The notes under the pieces were generated by a model that worked only from the letters and a program-made list of their open reading frames with translations, had not been told where the DNA came from and did not search any database. From Victivallis lenta (GTDB lineage Bacteria; Verrucomicrobiota; Lentisphaeria; Victivallales; Victivallaceae): 64,000 bases of DNA. The stretch is from contig NZ_VUNS01000001.1 of the NCBI RefSeq assembly GCF_009695545.1, forward strand, positions 310,001 through 374,000, written 5' to 3'. Both the position numbers and the translations under genes were made by a program. The first letter of the stretch is position 1. Every line of letters begins with the position of its first letter. Positions 1-8,480 of this stretch are shown one piece after another.

Positions 1-172
1 CATCATGTACCTCCGTTTTGGCAAGAATACTGGCTTTCGCCACTTGATGAACGTGTTTTGCAATTTCCCTTTGGAGAGGGCGTGATACTTCTGAGGACAA
101 ATCCAAGAGCTCATCGATTTTATCGGATGGGATCATTGCAATCAAGCGCTTTGCAAAATCAGTTGTTGTCAT
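1..172 (-). CDS. Hypothetical small element protein (3' end off left edge)
   Basis: Open frame from an ATG at 172 to the window edge, starting MTTTDFAKRLIAMIPSDKID and continuing with no stop through at least 57 codons. The start lies inside the end of the upstream gene (its TGA is 161-159), a 14-nt overlap that suggests translational coupling. It is predicted helical and charged; I recognise no family. Base composition is AT-rich like the integrase region, so I infer it is cargo of the integrative element. Function unknown. Confidence 0.5.
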   Translation of the reverse strand, partial: MTTTDFAKRLIAMIPSDKIDELLDLSSEVSRPLQREIAKHVHQVAKASILAKTEVHD

Positions 173-323
173 GATAATCCTCCTCCATGGCATGAAAGCA
201 GTCCATGCAGCATACGTTGCTGACTTCTTCCTCAATTAGATTAACTCGATAAGCGACATTTTCATCCTGAGTAATTGGGCGGAAACAGTTCGCACAGATT
301 TTTTCATTCTTTATATTCTTCAT
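159..323 (-). CDS. Small Cys-rich hypothetical protein (54 aa)
   Basis: Start chosen at ATG 323 because GGGAG lies about 9 nt upstream; two upstream in-frame codons lack this. The protein has one CxxC near the N-terminus (KICANCF) and a CCxxC further on (VCCMDC), a spacing typical of a small zinc ribbon. No family recognised. It is the first gene of a minus-strand pair with the gene at 172-1 and has its own promoter and a structured leader. Probably element cargo; function unknown. Confidence 0.55.
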   Translation of the reverse strand: MKNIKNEKICANCFRPITQDENVAYRVNLIEEEVSNVCCMDCFHAMEEDYHDNN

Positions 324-344
324 TTTAATTTCTCCCATTTTAAA

Positions 345-431
345 GCGCAAAAAGGGCGTTCCGAATCATACATGAACAATTCTGCCGCGACTGCGGCAGG
401 TGTCATATACAATTCAGAACGCCCCTTGCGC
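345..431 (-). promoter_or_regulatory. Long nested inverted repeat in the leader of the small element genes
   Basis: Arms at 345-366 and 412-431 (GCGCAA..GGGCGTTC.GAAT and its near-exact complement) enclose an inner hairpin at 382-399 (CTGCCGC/GCGGCAG). On the minus strand the 3' arm carries a run of five Ts, so the structure could act as an attenuator between the promoter at 482-455 and the start at 323. It could instead be a recombination or protein-binding site. Confidence 0.5.
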
Positions 432-454
432 TCTGTTTTAACTTTATACTAATT

Positions 455-482
455 AATATAGCATCAATATTCCAAAAGTCAA
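455..482 (-). promoter_or_regulatory. Candidate sigma-70 promoter for the small element genes
   Basis: Reading the minus strand: TTGACT (482-477), 16-bp spacer, TATATT (460-455). Transcription would begin near 448 and run through the nested hairpin into the gene at 323. Confidence 0.45.
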
Positions 483-565
483 ATCATGTTGTATTGATTT
501 AATATTGATCATGTTACATCATATTTTACCCAAACAATACAGATATATAAATTAGTGTTTTATAT

Positions 566-593
566 TTGATTTTTCATTTTTTAATGCTATATT
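566..593 (+). promoter_or_regulatory. Candidate promoter for the xis-int operon
   Basis: TTGATT (566-571), 16-bp spacer, TATATT (588-593). The leader begins with a small hairpin GGGAC/GTCCC (607-619) inside an outer pair CAGCTT (601-606)/AAGCTG (646-651), just before the start at 667. These may be binding sites or a folded leader. Confidence 0.4.
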
Positions 594-666
594 ATTCCTA
601 CAGCTTGGGACTCAGTCCCTAACGGTTAAACTGAAACTGTTGCCGAAGCTGATAGGAATTCTAACT

Positions 667-993
667 ATGGAGAATGATTTAAGGGAAAAACTTCTCACTA
701 TCGTCAAAAATGGCATCATGTTCGGAACTTTTACAGAAGATGAATTTGTAAAAATCAAAGCCAGCCTTGAAACTCAAGGTCAATTACAGCCTTCCGAACA
801 AAAACTTCCTCGCCTCGTGGACAGTAAGACCGCAATGGCAGAGCTTCATTGCAACAAACACCGCCTCAACGATTATCTCAATCGAGGCTATCTCAAGAGA
901 GTAAAGTTTGGGCATCGCAAGATCATGGTGGAGTATGACAGCCTTCGCAATTTCATGAAAAACGGCATCGCTGTTGGCGGAGGTGAGGCATGA
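667..993 (+). CDS. Excisionase-like helix-turn-helix protein
   Basis: A 108-aa protein, if started at ATG 667 (GGAA 8 nt upstream) rather than the TTG at 640. The C-terminal half (roughly residues 50-97) reads like a MerR/excisionase-type winged HTH: a helix with MAELHCNKHRLNDYL followed by a basic wing (KRVKFGHRKIM). It overlaps the integrase by 4 nt (ATGA), so the two are translationally coupled. Known systems pair such a protein with a tyrosine recombinase as directionality factor; that role is inferred here. Confidence 0.6.
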   Translation: MENDLREKLLTIVKNGIMFGTFTEDEFVKIKASLETQGQLQPSEQKLPRLVDSKTAMAELHCNKHRLNDYLNRGYLKRVKFGHRKIMVEYDSLRNFMKNGIAVGGGEA

Positions 994-2396
994 GTCAAGC
1001 AAGAAAAAGCCTTAATACCGTTTATCTCCGTCGTGGCAGATGGGTGGTTGAGTATATCGACTTCGAGGGAAAACAGAAAATAAAAACTCTCAAAGGCGAG
1101 AATGGCAATTATCCCGCCAATAAGCTTCAGGCGAAGCGTTTTGCCGAACGAATATTGACGGATATCCGTACCATGCAGAATTTACGTTCTGAGCAGGAAT
1201 TTTTGAACCGTGTTGCAGAATGTCAGCAGTTGATTCAGCGTATTCAGTTTACTCTTGATGATGTATTGCCGATCATTGTAAACAATCCTAAATTGAAAAA
1301 TGGGACTCGCCTTCAACATCGTAAATATCAGTGGGAGAAATTTTATAACTGGCTCAGAGCGCATTATCCTCGTGTCACAGTTCCGCACGACGTAACACCA
1401 CTCATGGCGCAGCAGTTCGCCAATGATCTTTATGCGGAAGGGATGGCGAATTCGACTTATAACGATTACATTACTTCGTGCAGAATGTTTTTCAAGATGA
1501 TTATGATCCATGCGGGCTTGACCTCCAATCCATTTACTCATGTTGAGCGTTTGCCGAAGAATACAATTTCGCACAAGCCGATTCCGAGAGAGTTCATTCC
1601 CAAAATTCTTGCGGCATGTGATGATCCCAATTTCCAAGTATTGGAAACACGTCGCCTTGCTCCTATCACTAAAGCGGAGTTGAAGACATTAATTGTTGTG
1701 GGACTCTGTACCGGAATGCGATTGAAAGATTGTGCTTTGTTGGATTGGAGTTGCATTAATTTTGAAAATAATTACATTAAGACGGTTGCCTATAAGACAA
1801 AGAAGTATGACAAGGGATACCTCTGGATTCCAATGATGCCATATTTGAGAAAACATCTTTTGAGCATTTATGACTGGCAGGCAGCAGGGCCGATAATGCC
1901 GAATATCGCTTGCCGTTATGAGGATAAGGATCGCAAGGAATTGTTAAAAAAATCAAACAAGCTTTCAGTTTCCGTCCCGATGATTCCCGATGACGACAGC
2001 GAGGAATTGAATCTGCCTGAAATCAAAAGCGATAACGGCAATATGTCGAATGAGGTAAAAAATCTTTTGAAGTTCGCAGGATTACCTGTTTCGACTCGCT
2101 TAACGAAAGCGGAAAAGGCGAATGGCGTAACCAAGCCGATTGGGCAACGTAAAAAGAGTCCCAATCTATATGGCTTCCACTCCTTCAGACATTATTTTGT
2201 TTCGACATGTGCCGAGTGCAATATTCCCATGGCATATGTTGAGGCAATTATCGGCAATGAATCGGAAGTAATCAGACAATATTATACGCACATCGATACT
2301 GCTGAAATGATGCGTTCCATTTCGAGAATTGAACCTAAGTTCATCGGAATGCCAACACAAGCGGCATTACCTCAATTGCAAGAAACAATGGGATAA
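990..2396 (+). CDS. Tyrosine recombinase / phage-type integrase
   Basis: A 468-aa protein that would catalyse site-specific integration and excision of the element. The N-terminal SAM-like core-binding domain spans about 85-180 and the catalytic domain 220-440. Visible active-site residues are Arg244 (CTGMRLKD), a Lys in the beta-hairpin near 270, His397/Arg400 (HSFRH) and nucleophile Tyr432 (YYTH). The usual LGH histidine is Asn423 (IIGNES), a tolerated variation. It sits about 2 kb from the tRNA-Thr fragment at 4480-4525. It is convergent with the RloB-like gene, 11 bp away, and is AT-rich compared with the chromosome to the right. Confidence 0.9.
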   Translation: MSQARKSLNTVYLRRGRWVVEYIDFEGKQKIKTLKGENGNYPANKLQAKRFAERILTDIRTMQNLRSEQEFLNRVAECQQLIQRIQFTLDDVLPIIVNNPKLKNGTRLQHRKYQWEKFYNWLRAHYPRVTVPHDVTPLMAQQFANDLYAEGMANSTYNDYITSCRMFFKMIMIHAGLTSNPFTHVERLPKNTISHKPIPREFIPKILAACDDPNFQVLETRRLAPITKAELKTLIVVGLCTGMRLKDCALLDWSCINFENNYIKTVAYKTKKYDKGYLWIPMMPYLRKHLLSIYDWQAAGPIMPNIACRYEDKDRKELLKKSNKLSVSVPMIPDDDSEELNLPEIKSDNGNMSNEVKNLLKFAGLPVSTRLTKAEKANGVTKPIGQRKKSPNLYGFHSFRHYFVSTCAECNIPMAYVEAIIGNESEVIRQYYTHIDTAEMMRSISRIEPKFIGMPTQAALPQLQETMG

Positions 2397-2407
2397 TACC
2401 GCTATCT

Positions 2408-3016
2408 TTACAGAAAACGGTTCATATGCTCCACCAGTTCCGATACATTGGTCGATGGATTGGCTTGGTGGAGTCGATTTTGCCAGTTTTCCCAATTCTC
2501 CAACAGCTTTTGGGCATTCCGAAAAGCGTTGGGTTGTAATTCCAATAGACGCTCATAAATTCCAGGCATCGTTTCGTGATATTGGTCGATATGCTGACAA
2601 AGCAATCTTCCTTTCAGAGAATGGGCATCAGTTTCCGTTTCATGCAACGCATAGTGAAGCAGAAACCACAATTCAAAGCATGGATTGGAGAAAATCCATT
2701 CCATTCGATGTTTCTTTGCAATTTGAATCGCTTCTCGAATTTCATCGGCACTATTGGCATCACAGTCAAAGACCAGATAATACTTGTCGAAGTTGCGGTA
2801 TTGTTCCGTTTTTTTCTTGCATACCGCCTCTTTAGCCAAATATGGTGCATTTCCGCCGCCCAATCCAATACAGCGAATCCTTGCTGAACTCAAATGAAAC
2901 GCATTGAAATAAAGCGCCTCGGTTTCTCCTTCGGTAAATATGCAGAAGCTATCTTTCCGAGGCTGTTTTCGCACCAATCTGCGATTATAATTGTTCTCCC
3001 ATGGTTTCTTTGACAT
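2408..3016 (-). CDS. rloB: RloB-like protein (TOPRIM-like)
   Basis: A 202-aa protein starting at ATG 3016; its ribosome site overlaps the stop of the upstream ATPase gene. Features of the RloB family: a TOPRIM-like acidic motif FTEGETE near residue 26, a DxD motif in LVFDCDAN, and the hallmark SNPCFELWFLLHY. RloB is typically partnered with the AAA ATPase RloA, often inside restriction-modification loci. The related TOPRIM/ATPase pair AriB/AriA (PARIS) is an anti-phage system, so a defence role is plausible. Nuclease activity is inferred, not shown. Confidence 0.8.
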   Translation of the reverse strand: MSKKPWENNYNRRLVRKQPRKDSFCIFTEGETEALYFNAFHLSSARIRCIGLGGGNAPYLAKEAVCKKKTEQYRNFDKYYLVFDCDANSADEIREAIQIAKKHRMEWIFSNPCFELWFLLHYALHETETDAHSLKGRLLCQHIDQYHETMPGIYERLLELQPNAFRNAQKLLENWENWQNRLHQANPSTNVSELVEHMNRFL

Positions 3017-3018
3017 AC

Positions 3019-4260
3019 TCAGTTCACCTTCAAGTCTTGAATGTAGGGGACACCTCCGAAACACCCTCGCAAGTAATCTTGAACAATTCGATGATAATTC
3101 CCTCGAATATGGGTGAAATCAGCAAGAGAAACCAGATGAGAACCGCCATCCGCTTTTTTATCCATGAACCAGATTTGATCACGACGAAAATTATTCTCCG
3201 TAAGCATTGATGGTGAATGGCTCGTAGCAATCAATTGAGCTCCGTTGAGATTTTCATCATGGAATAACTCAATCATGTGTTTTAACAAAAGGGGATGCAG
3301 ACGAGCGTCTAATTCATCAATCAAAAGAGTTTTTCCAGTTTTCAGAACATCAATCAGAAAAGATGACAGAGCAAAAATCTTCTTTGTCCCTTCGGATTCA
3401 TGACGAAACATATCCAATGTATAAGCACGTCCATTGATGGTATGTTCCGTTCCGATTTGAGCATTGAAGTGTCTTTTGGGTTTTCCGTTCTCTTCCGTTG
3501 TTGGTTTTTCTTCGATCTTATGAATTAAATTCGTGATTCCAAGATCTGCTTTTTGAATCAGTCGAGCGATTTCATGAGTATTTTTCCCTTCTTTCAAAGC
3601 TAAAAGGGTATTACCGTAATAGGATTCAAAATCATCGGCAACAATCACCCGCAGTTTCTGTGAAAACCAATCCAATACATTGGCACAGATTCCTCCATCG
3701 AACATTTTTGCCGCAGTAGAAACAAATAATGCTTCCGAGGATAATGATAAATGAGTGTTCTCAATGACCTTGTTCCAAGCATTCAGCTCTTGAAAAACCG
3801 ATGATTTTTCCGTAAAAGTATTCTTTTCTCGTATAAAAAGAGTCCTCATTCTCTGTCGTTTTTCCATCAACCATTCGGATTCGATGGATTCATTCGTACA
3901 TGAGAAACCATAACGATAGCGACGGTTGTTGTAAATGAACTCGATTTCAAATACCACCGGTTCTTGCCGGTTTTTCTCCGTAAGCAGAAACGGTTCCAAC
4001 AAATCTTGAATTGCGTTTCCTGAAATCCCGCCCTGCAATACAATATACTTCATGGTTGTAATTGCTCGAACCAGATTGCTCTTGCCGCTGGCGTTGGCAC
4101 CGTAAATAATTGCCGATTTCAGTAATTTCTCCTTTGGCGATAGCCCTTCACAATGGAAGGCATTGGTATCACTGAATTTTTTGGAGCCGACCATTTCAAG
4201 CGAGAACACATTTCTCTCTCTGAAAGAACGAAAGTTTTCAACGGAAAAACGTATCAGCAT
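3019..4260 (-). CDS. rloA: RloA-like AAA family ATPase
   Basis: A 413-aa ABC/SMC-like ATPase of the AAA_15/OLD-related group. The N-terminus MLIRFSVENFRSF is typical, followed by Walker A GANASGKS (about 54-61), Walker B LLIDELDARLHP (about 305) and switch motif ATSHSP. Start at ATG 4260 with GAGAGGTG upstream; a GTG nine bases earlier is less likely. It is 2 bp from rloB, so the two form one operon. In this family the ATPase senses or regulates a partner effector. I infer a phage-defence pair carried by the integrative element. Confidence 0.85.
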   Translation of the reverse strand: MLIRFSVENFRSFRERNVFSLEMVGSKKFSDTNAFHCEGLSPKEKLLKSAIIYGANASGKSNLVRAITTMKYIVLQGGISGNAIQDLLEPFLLTEKNRQEPVVFEIEFIYNNRRYRYGFSCTNESIESEWLMEKRQRMRTLFIREKNTFTEKSSVFQELNAWNKVIENTHLSLSSEALFVSTAAKMFDGGICANVLDWFSQKLRVIVADDFESYYGNTLLALKEGKNTHEIARLIQKADLGITNLIHKIEEKPTTEENGKPKRHFNAQIGTEHTINGRAYTLDMFRHESEGTKKIFALSSFLIDVLKTGKTLLIDELDARLHPLLLKHMIELFHDENLNGAQLIATSHSPSMLTENNFRRDQIWFMDKKADGGSHLVSLADFTHIRGNYHRIVQDYLRGCFGGVPYIQDLKVN

Positions 4261-4340
4261 AGCGATCACCTCTCATTATATGATTATAGTATACATCTAA
4301 TTCCAAAAAATGCAAATATTTTGCAAATATCAAAATTAGC
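4261..4340 (-). promoter_or_regulatory. AT-rich promoter region of rloA-rloB
   Basis: On the minus strand a TTTGCA, 17-bp, TATACT arrangement and an overlapping TATAAT lie upstream of the rloA ribosome site. A 9-bp tandem direct repeat TGCAAATAT (4311-4319 and 4322-4330) sits at the -35 region and could be an operator. Which -10 is used cannot be told from sequence. Confidence 0.35.
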
Positions 4341-4479
4341 ATCATTCCTCATATGAGAAAGATTTTGTCGACGTCAGCAGTGAAAACACCATGCATCACC
4401 ATGCGATACTAAAGCTCAAAAATGAGAAAGAAGACATACAATAGACAGACAAATGGGTAATTTATGTAAGCTATTCAGC

Positions 4480-4525
4480 CCTCGTAATGAATAGGTCATC
4501 GGTTCGATTCCGATCATTGGCTCCA
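4480..4525 (+). other. tRNA-Thr(CGU) 3' fragment: probable attachment site of the element
   Basis: Anticodon loop CTCGTAA (anticodon CGT at 4483-4485), the 3' side of the anticodon arm, variable loop AGGTC, T-arm (ATCGG TTCGATT CCGAT), acceptor 3' strand CATTGGC, a discriminator T and CCA (4523-4525) are all present. The matching 5' half (acceptor GCCAATG, D-arm) is absent. This is the usual scar when an element inserts into a tRNA 3' end, with the intact tRNA expected at the other end, left of this window. Confidence 0.75.
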
Positions 4526-4537
4526 GTTTAAAACACT

Positions 4538-4585
4538 GGAATCCAGCAGGTTGCAGAAGCAAACCTCGCTGGATTCCTTCTTTTT
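4538..4585 (+). terminator. Rho-independent terminator, original terminator of tRNA-Thr
   Basis: Stem GGAATCCAGC (4538-4547)/GCTGGATTCC (4568-4577) with inner GGTTGC/GCAAACC pairing, then TTCTTTTT. It follows the tRNA fragment by 12 bp, consistent with this being the undisturbed chromosomal side of the insertion. Confidence 0.7.
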
Positions 4586-4903
4586 CACCCAAATTGCCAG
4601 TTACCACACGTTACCCTCAAATACTATTCTAATTTCCGTCAAACTGCAACCAAATTGCAACCACGATTTTGAGGGGACACTGCAACCCGGCAAACTGGAA
4701 AAATCCGGCGCAATTGCAACCCACTGTAAAAACAGCCTTTGCACGGTGTTGAGGACAAACTGTCGGCAGCGGCACTGCCGTGCGGCGTCTGCCGGACCGG
4801 ATACAGGCAATACGGTTCATGGATGTGGAAAGCGTCTATACTCTCCGAAAAACACGGTTTAACGGTCGAGTGTCAAATTGTCGATACTTGGTTGGCTTTC
4901 GGC
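4586..4903. other. Intergenic stretch, no gene seen
   Basis: No convincing coding frame. Four copies of TGCAACC lie within 4644-4722, spaced irregularly. They may be protein-binding sites or chance. Confidence 0.4.
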
Positions 4904-4931
4904 TTGACAAATGGATTTCCCGGTGTATCTT
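4904..4931 (+). promoter_or_regulatory. Promoter of the MATE transporter gene
   Basis: Consensus -35 TTGACA (4904-4909), 16-bp spacer, TATCTT (4926-4931), leaving a leader of about 70 nt before the start at 5011. Confidence 0.55.
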
Positions 4932-5010
4932 CCACGTCGATTCCGTCGGAAGAGTTCGGCGTGGGTAATGGAAGATGAAAGGCGAATAACCGCGAGGGTA
5001 TGGAACAGAT

Positions 5011-6369
5011 ATGAATGTGAAAGAGTTGTTCAGCGATCAGGTGTTCAACCGGAAGCTGCTCCGGCTGGCTTTCCCGATCACTTTGCAGAACCTCATGCTC
5101 GCGCTTGTCGCGGCGGCCGATGCGATCATGCTCGGACGGGTCAGCCAGAATGCGATGGCGGCGGTTTCTCTCGCCACTCAGATTCAATTCGTGCAGAACA
5201 TGCTGCTCGGCGCGATTGTCAGCGGCGTCGGAATTCTCGGTGCGCAGTATTGGGGCAAGCGGGATTCTGGAAAGATGGGCGAAATTTTCAGCCTGAGTAT
5301 CCACGAAGCGGTGTTGGTCTCGGCGGCGTTCTTCCTCGGCTGCCGCTTTATTCCGGAAAAACTCATGCTGCTTTTCGCCCACGATCCGGAACTTGTGGAG
5401 ATCGGCGCGGAGTATCTGCGGGTAGCAAGCTGGTCTTATCTGCTGACTGGCATTTCGCAGTGTTATCTTGCGATCATGCGCGTGAGCGAACATGCTTCCC
5501 GGTCGGCATGGATCAGTTCAGGTGCGGTGATTCTGAACATCGTTTTGAACGCAGTCTTCATCTTCGGCTGGTTCGGGGTGCCTGCGATGGGAGTGCGCGG
5601 AGCCGCATTGGCAACGGTCATCGCCCGCGTCATTGAACTGGCCTGGTGCATCGTCTCAAGTTACGAGAAGAGCTTCATCCCGCTGAGAATCAGGGAACTG
5701 CTTCGGTTTAACGCGGTGTTGTTCCGGGATTTCTGGCATTACACGCTGCCGGTGCTCGGGAGTTTCCTGCTCTGGGGAATCGGATTCACCTCGTATACTG
5801 CGATCATGGGACATCTCGGGCCGGACGCGGCGGCGGCCAACGCGGTCGCTGCGGTGGTGCGCGATTTGATGTGCTGCCTCTGCAACGGCATTGCCGCAGG
5901 CGCGGGCATCCTGATCGGCAACGAGCTCGGGGCGGGAAACCTCTCCCTCGGGAAAACCTACGGACAGAAGGCGATGATTCTCGCGTTCCTCATCGGCGGA
6001 CTCTCGACGCTGGTGATTTTAAGTTCGATTCCGCTGGTTTCCGGTTGTCTCGAACTGACGGAACAGGCGCATCACTATCTGGTCGGCATGTTCGTGATTC
6101 TCTCGGTCTACATGATCGGGCGCTGCGTCTGCACGGTGGTGATCAATGGGATCTTCTCCTCCGGCGGGGACACGCTGTTCGATGTGTACAGTCTGGCGGT
6201 CTGCATGTGGGGAATCGCGCTGCCCTGTGCGTTTCTCGGCGCATTCTTCTTTCATCTTCCGGTGCTTGTGGTTTACGCCTGCACCTGTCTGGACGAGGTG
6301 GGCAAGATTCCGTGGGTGATGCTGCATTACCGCAAATACAAGTGGGTCAGGAATATCACCCGGAATTGA
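5011..6369 (+). CDS. MATE family efflux transporter
   Basis: A 452-aa polytopic inner-membrane protein with about 12 hydrophobic segments in two homologous halves, the MATE arrangement. Family-like stretches include AFPITLQNLMLALVAAADAIM near the N-terminus and the second-half ADxxxANAVAAVVRD region. MATE proteins export cationic compounds or other small molecules using Na+ or H+ gradients; the substrate cannot be told. Single gene with its own promoter; GGAAC just before the ATG serves as a weak ribosome site. Confidence 0.88.
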   Translation: MNVKELFSDQVFNRKLLRLAFPITLQNLMLALVAAADAIMLGRVSQNAMAAVSLATQIQFVQNMLLGAIVSGVGILGAQYWGKRDSGKMGEIFSLSIHEAVLVSAAFFLGCRFIPEKLMLLFAHDPELVEIGAEYLRVASWSYLLTGISQCYLAIMRVSEHASRSAWISSGAVILNIVLNAVFIFGWFGVPAMGVRGAALATVIARVIELAWCIVSSYEKSFIPLRIRELLRFNAVLFRDFWHYTLPVLGSFLLWGIGFTSYTAIMGHLGPDAAAANAVAAVVRDLMCCLCNGIAAGAGILIGNELGAGNLSLGKTYGQKAMILAFLIGGLSTLVILSSIPLVSGCLELTEQAHHYLVGMFVILSVYMIGRCVCTVVINGIFSSGGDTLFDVYSLAVCMWGIALPCAFLGAFFFHLPVLVVYACTCLDEVGKIPWVMLHYRKYKWVRNITRN

Positions 6370-6470
6370 ACGGGATATTGCAGCAGGGCGGTAAGTCCCG
6401 AATCCATTCATGCTTTTCCTGTTCGTTTGGAAAACAGCTTCAGTTTCATGTAGTTCAATGTTTTTTTCAC

Positions 6471-6498
6471 TTAGAGCTTATCCCTGAATAAGCTTTTA
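6471..6498. repeat. 28-bp palindromic element, copy 1
   Basis: AGAGCTTATCCCTGAATAAG followed by CTTTTA forms an AGAGCTTAT/ATAAGCT hairpin. The reverse complement of the 29-bp element at 11054-11082 matches it almost base for base. Downstream of the MATE gene it could end transcription, but it has no T-tract. Bases 6370-6630 otherwise show no gene. Confidence 0.65.
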
Positions 6499-6630
6499 TG
6501 GAGTTTGCGAATACTATTTTTGAATGGAACTGCAAAATGCGAGAATTCATAGACATCTGCCGGTCTCGTCTTCTTCGCATTGCTGCAACTGTTTTTTGCC
6601 GCGAAATGTAAAAAAAAACGGAACTCCCTC

Positions 6631-6659
6631 TTGACATTTCAATCGGAATCCGGTATAAT
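6631..6659 (+). promoter_or_regulatory. Consensus sigma-70 promoter of the first carbohydrate cassette
   Basis: TTGACA (6631-6636), exactly 17 bp, TATAAT (6654-6659). Both boxes are perfect, the strongest promoter match in the window. Confidence 0.8.
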
Positions 6660-6712
6660 TAAATAAAGTTGGCTGATGGTTGGCGAAAATAAAGGAGCTC
6701 AGCGATATCATC

Positions 6713-7729
6713 ATGAGAAAACAGTCCCCTCAGACGATCAGCGAAGTCCAGAAGATCTGGCACCGGGTCATGTCGATCCTCTACCGCTCCGGCGGCTGTT
6801 CGGTGAAGATTCCGTCATCGAACGAGCTTGCGCGGGAGTTCGGCGTCGCACGTTCAACGGTACGCATCGCGCTTGAGAAGCTCACGGAGGAGGGATTCCT
6901 CGTTACCCGGCGCGGCAGCGGGACCTTCACGAATCCGCGGCAGCGGCTGAACGCCGACTGGAGTGCCCCGCTGATCGGCCTGATGGTGCTTGACTGCAAT
7001 TTGTTCTTCTACTCGCCGGAGCTGCAGGGCGAGCTGGAGTGCTTTTTCGGCGAGTTCCGGAACACCGGCTGGAACATCCGGCTCGTCACGGGCCAGATGG
7101 ATACGCCGGAGGCGGCACGGGAAATTTTGACGCACAGTTATCTGGACGGCGTCATTTCCTTCGGCTGCAAGGAATTTGTCGTCAGGGCCGCGGATGAGAT
7201 GATGCCGACCGTCAGCATGGGGTATCGGGTATCGGGCGTCACGAATGTCCACCCCGACTACTCGCGGGTCATCCGGGAGCTTTTCGCCCGCACCGGGCGC
7301 AGCCGGGATATCTTCGTCTGGAGTTCATTCCCCGATGAGAGCCGGAACGATTTCCTGAGCACGCTTCGCCGGGAACCCGGTGTGGAGATCATCGGTTCCC
7401 CCCATGAGGCGGATATCGTCGGCGGTGGAAGCTATGCCGCCGTGCGGAAGCTCTTCAGCAAGCGCTGTCCGGACTGGATCGCCATCCACCCGATGCACCT
7501 GCCGGAGCTGCGGCGGATCGTCATTGACCTCTATGGAGAGGAGCGCGCCCGCAGGCTGCTGTGGATTTTCCTGACGCTGCCGAATCCGGACCCGGAGTGG
7601 CCGGGCTTCACCATCCGGGCGGACCGACGCGCCGAAGTCCGGGCGGCCATCGACATTCTCAGGAGGAAGCTCGGCGGCGAGGCCGGGCCGATTCCCGATT
7701 TTGCGGTGGAAGGCGGAATGATTTTCTGA
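6713..7729 (+). CDS. GntR-family regulator with periplasmic-binding-protein-like domain
   Basis: Cytoplasmic transcription factor of about 338 aa. The N-terminal winged HTH is visible as [20 protein letters not shown] followed by the wing [10 protein letters not shown]. The rest (about 80-330) resembles the LacI/PBP1 sugar-binding fold. Start uncertain: ATG 6713 has AAAGGAG 15 nt upstream; a TTG at 6680 has no good ribosome site. First gene of a cassette with a pseudopilin and a GH13 enzyme, so it probably senses a glycan-derived ligand and controls them. Inference from context. Confidence 0.82.
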   Translation: MRKQSPQTISEVQKIWHRVMSILYRSGGCSVKIPSSNELAREFGVARSTVRIALEKLTEEGFLVTRRGSGTFTNPRQRLNADWSAPLIGLMVLDCNLFFYSPELQGELECFFGEFRNTGWNIRLVTGQMDTPEAAREILTHSYLDGVISFGCKEFVVRAADEMMPTVSMGYRVSGVTNVHPDYSRVIRELFARTGRSRDIFVWSSFPDESRNDFLSTLRREPGVEIIGSPHEADIVGGGSYAAVRKLFSKRCPDWIAIHPMHLPELRRIVIDLYGEERARRLLWIFLTLPNPDPEWPGFTIRADRRAEVRAAIDILRRKLGGEAGPIPDFAVEGGMIF

Positions 7730-7761
7730 AGCAGGCGAACCATATAACAGGGAGGTGTATC

Positions 7762-8466
7762 ATGGAAAAATCCGGACGGCGATTCACATTGATTGAATTA
7801 CTGGTTGTGATTGCGATCATCGCGATTCTCGCATCGATGCTTCTGCCCGCGCTGAATCAGGCGCGGGAACGGGCGAAGATGACGCAATGCGTGAACAATC
7901 TCAAACAGATCGGAAATGTCCTGACCTTTTATCAGGAGGATTTCGCGGGGTTCGTCCTCGCGGCCCGGAAACCGACCGCCACGCATATCCTGTGGAATGA
8001 CTTTCTTGTGAACACGGACCGGCTCGACATGAAGGTGCTCTCCTGCCCGGTATCCCTGCCGTACTCCGGCGGCTCCGGCTACTTCCTCAGGAACAAGAAG
8101 CTGCCGGCAGGGAATTCGTCATGGTTCAAGGGCGGGTACGGGATGAACAACTGCCGCGCCTACAACGGAGTGACGGCCGTGCGATGGATCAGGAACTCGC
8201 AGGTCCGGCGCCCGTCGGTCTATATCTCGTGCGCCGACGCCGCCACCGACGAGGAAGGGGGCGCACCGGTTACCGGCGCGGTCATGTACGAGGGAGCCGG
8301 GCAGCACTACTTCGCATATCCGTGGCATCATGGCAGCTGCAACATCCTGCGGTTCGACGGGCATGTGAGCGCCGTGCGCGGCGTCAATGAGAAGGAGCTT
8401 TACGCCGGTCCGCTCAAAGGCGGCTGGAACGGGGCCGGCACGCCGTGGTCGGCGTGGCAGTACTAA
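7762..8466 (+). CDS. Pseudopilin-like exported protein, H-X9-DG type
   Basis: A 234-aa protein with a short basic leader and the prepilin methylation-site helix [20 protein letters not shown] at about 9-28, ending [11 protein letters not shown]. The C-terminal half is globular, with paired Cys and the motif H-X9-DG ([12 protein letters not shown]) near 195. These are hallmarks of the expanded Lentisphaerota/Planctomycetota pseudopilin families. The residue before Phe is Arg, not the Gly normally needed by prepilin peptidase. Strong GGGAGGTG ribosome site. It lies between a regulator and a glycosidase; it may display or position surface glycan-handling proteins, but its role is unknown. Confidence 0.85.
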   Translation: MEKSGRRFTLIELLVVIAIIAILASMLLPALNQARERAKMTQCVNNLKQIGNVLTFYQEDFAGFVLAARKPTATHILWNDFLVNTDRLDMKVLSCPVSLPYSGGSGYFLRNKKLPAGNSSWFKGGYGMNNCRAYNGVTAVRWIRNSQVRRPSVYISCADAATDEEGGAPVTGAVMYEGAGQHYFAYPWHHGSCNILRFDGHVSAVRGVNEKELYAGPLKGGWNGAGTPWSAWQY

Positions 8467-8480
8467 GAGAGGATAGACGC

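Noticed and set aside
345-431. Integron attC-like site
   Set aside because: The arms carry GTT and AAC facing inward, opposite to attC order, and no integron-type integrase or cassette array is visible.
4416-4607. 63-aa minus-strand frame containing EPMIGIEPMTYSLRG
   Set aside because: This is the familiar antisense shadow of a tRNA T-arm and anticodon region; it covers the tRNA-Thr fragment.
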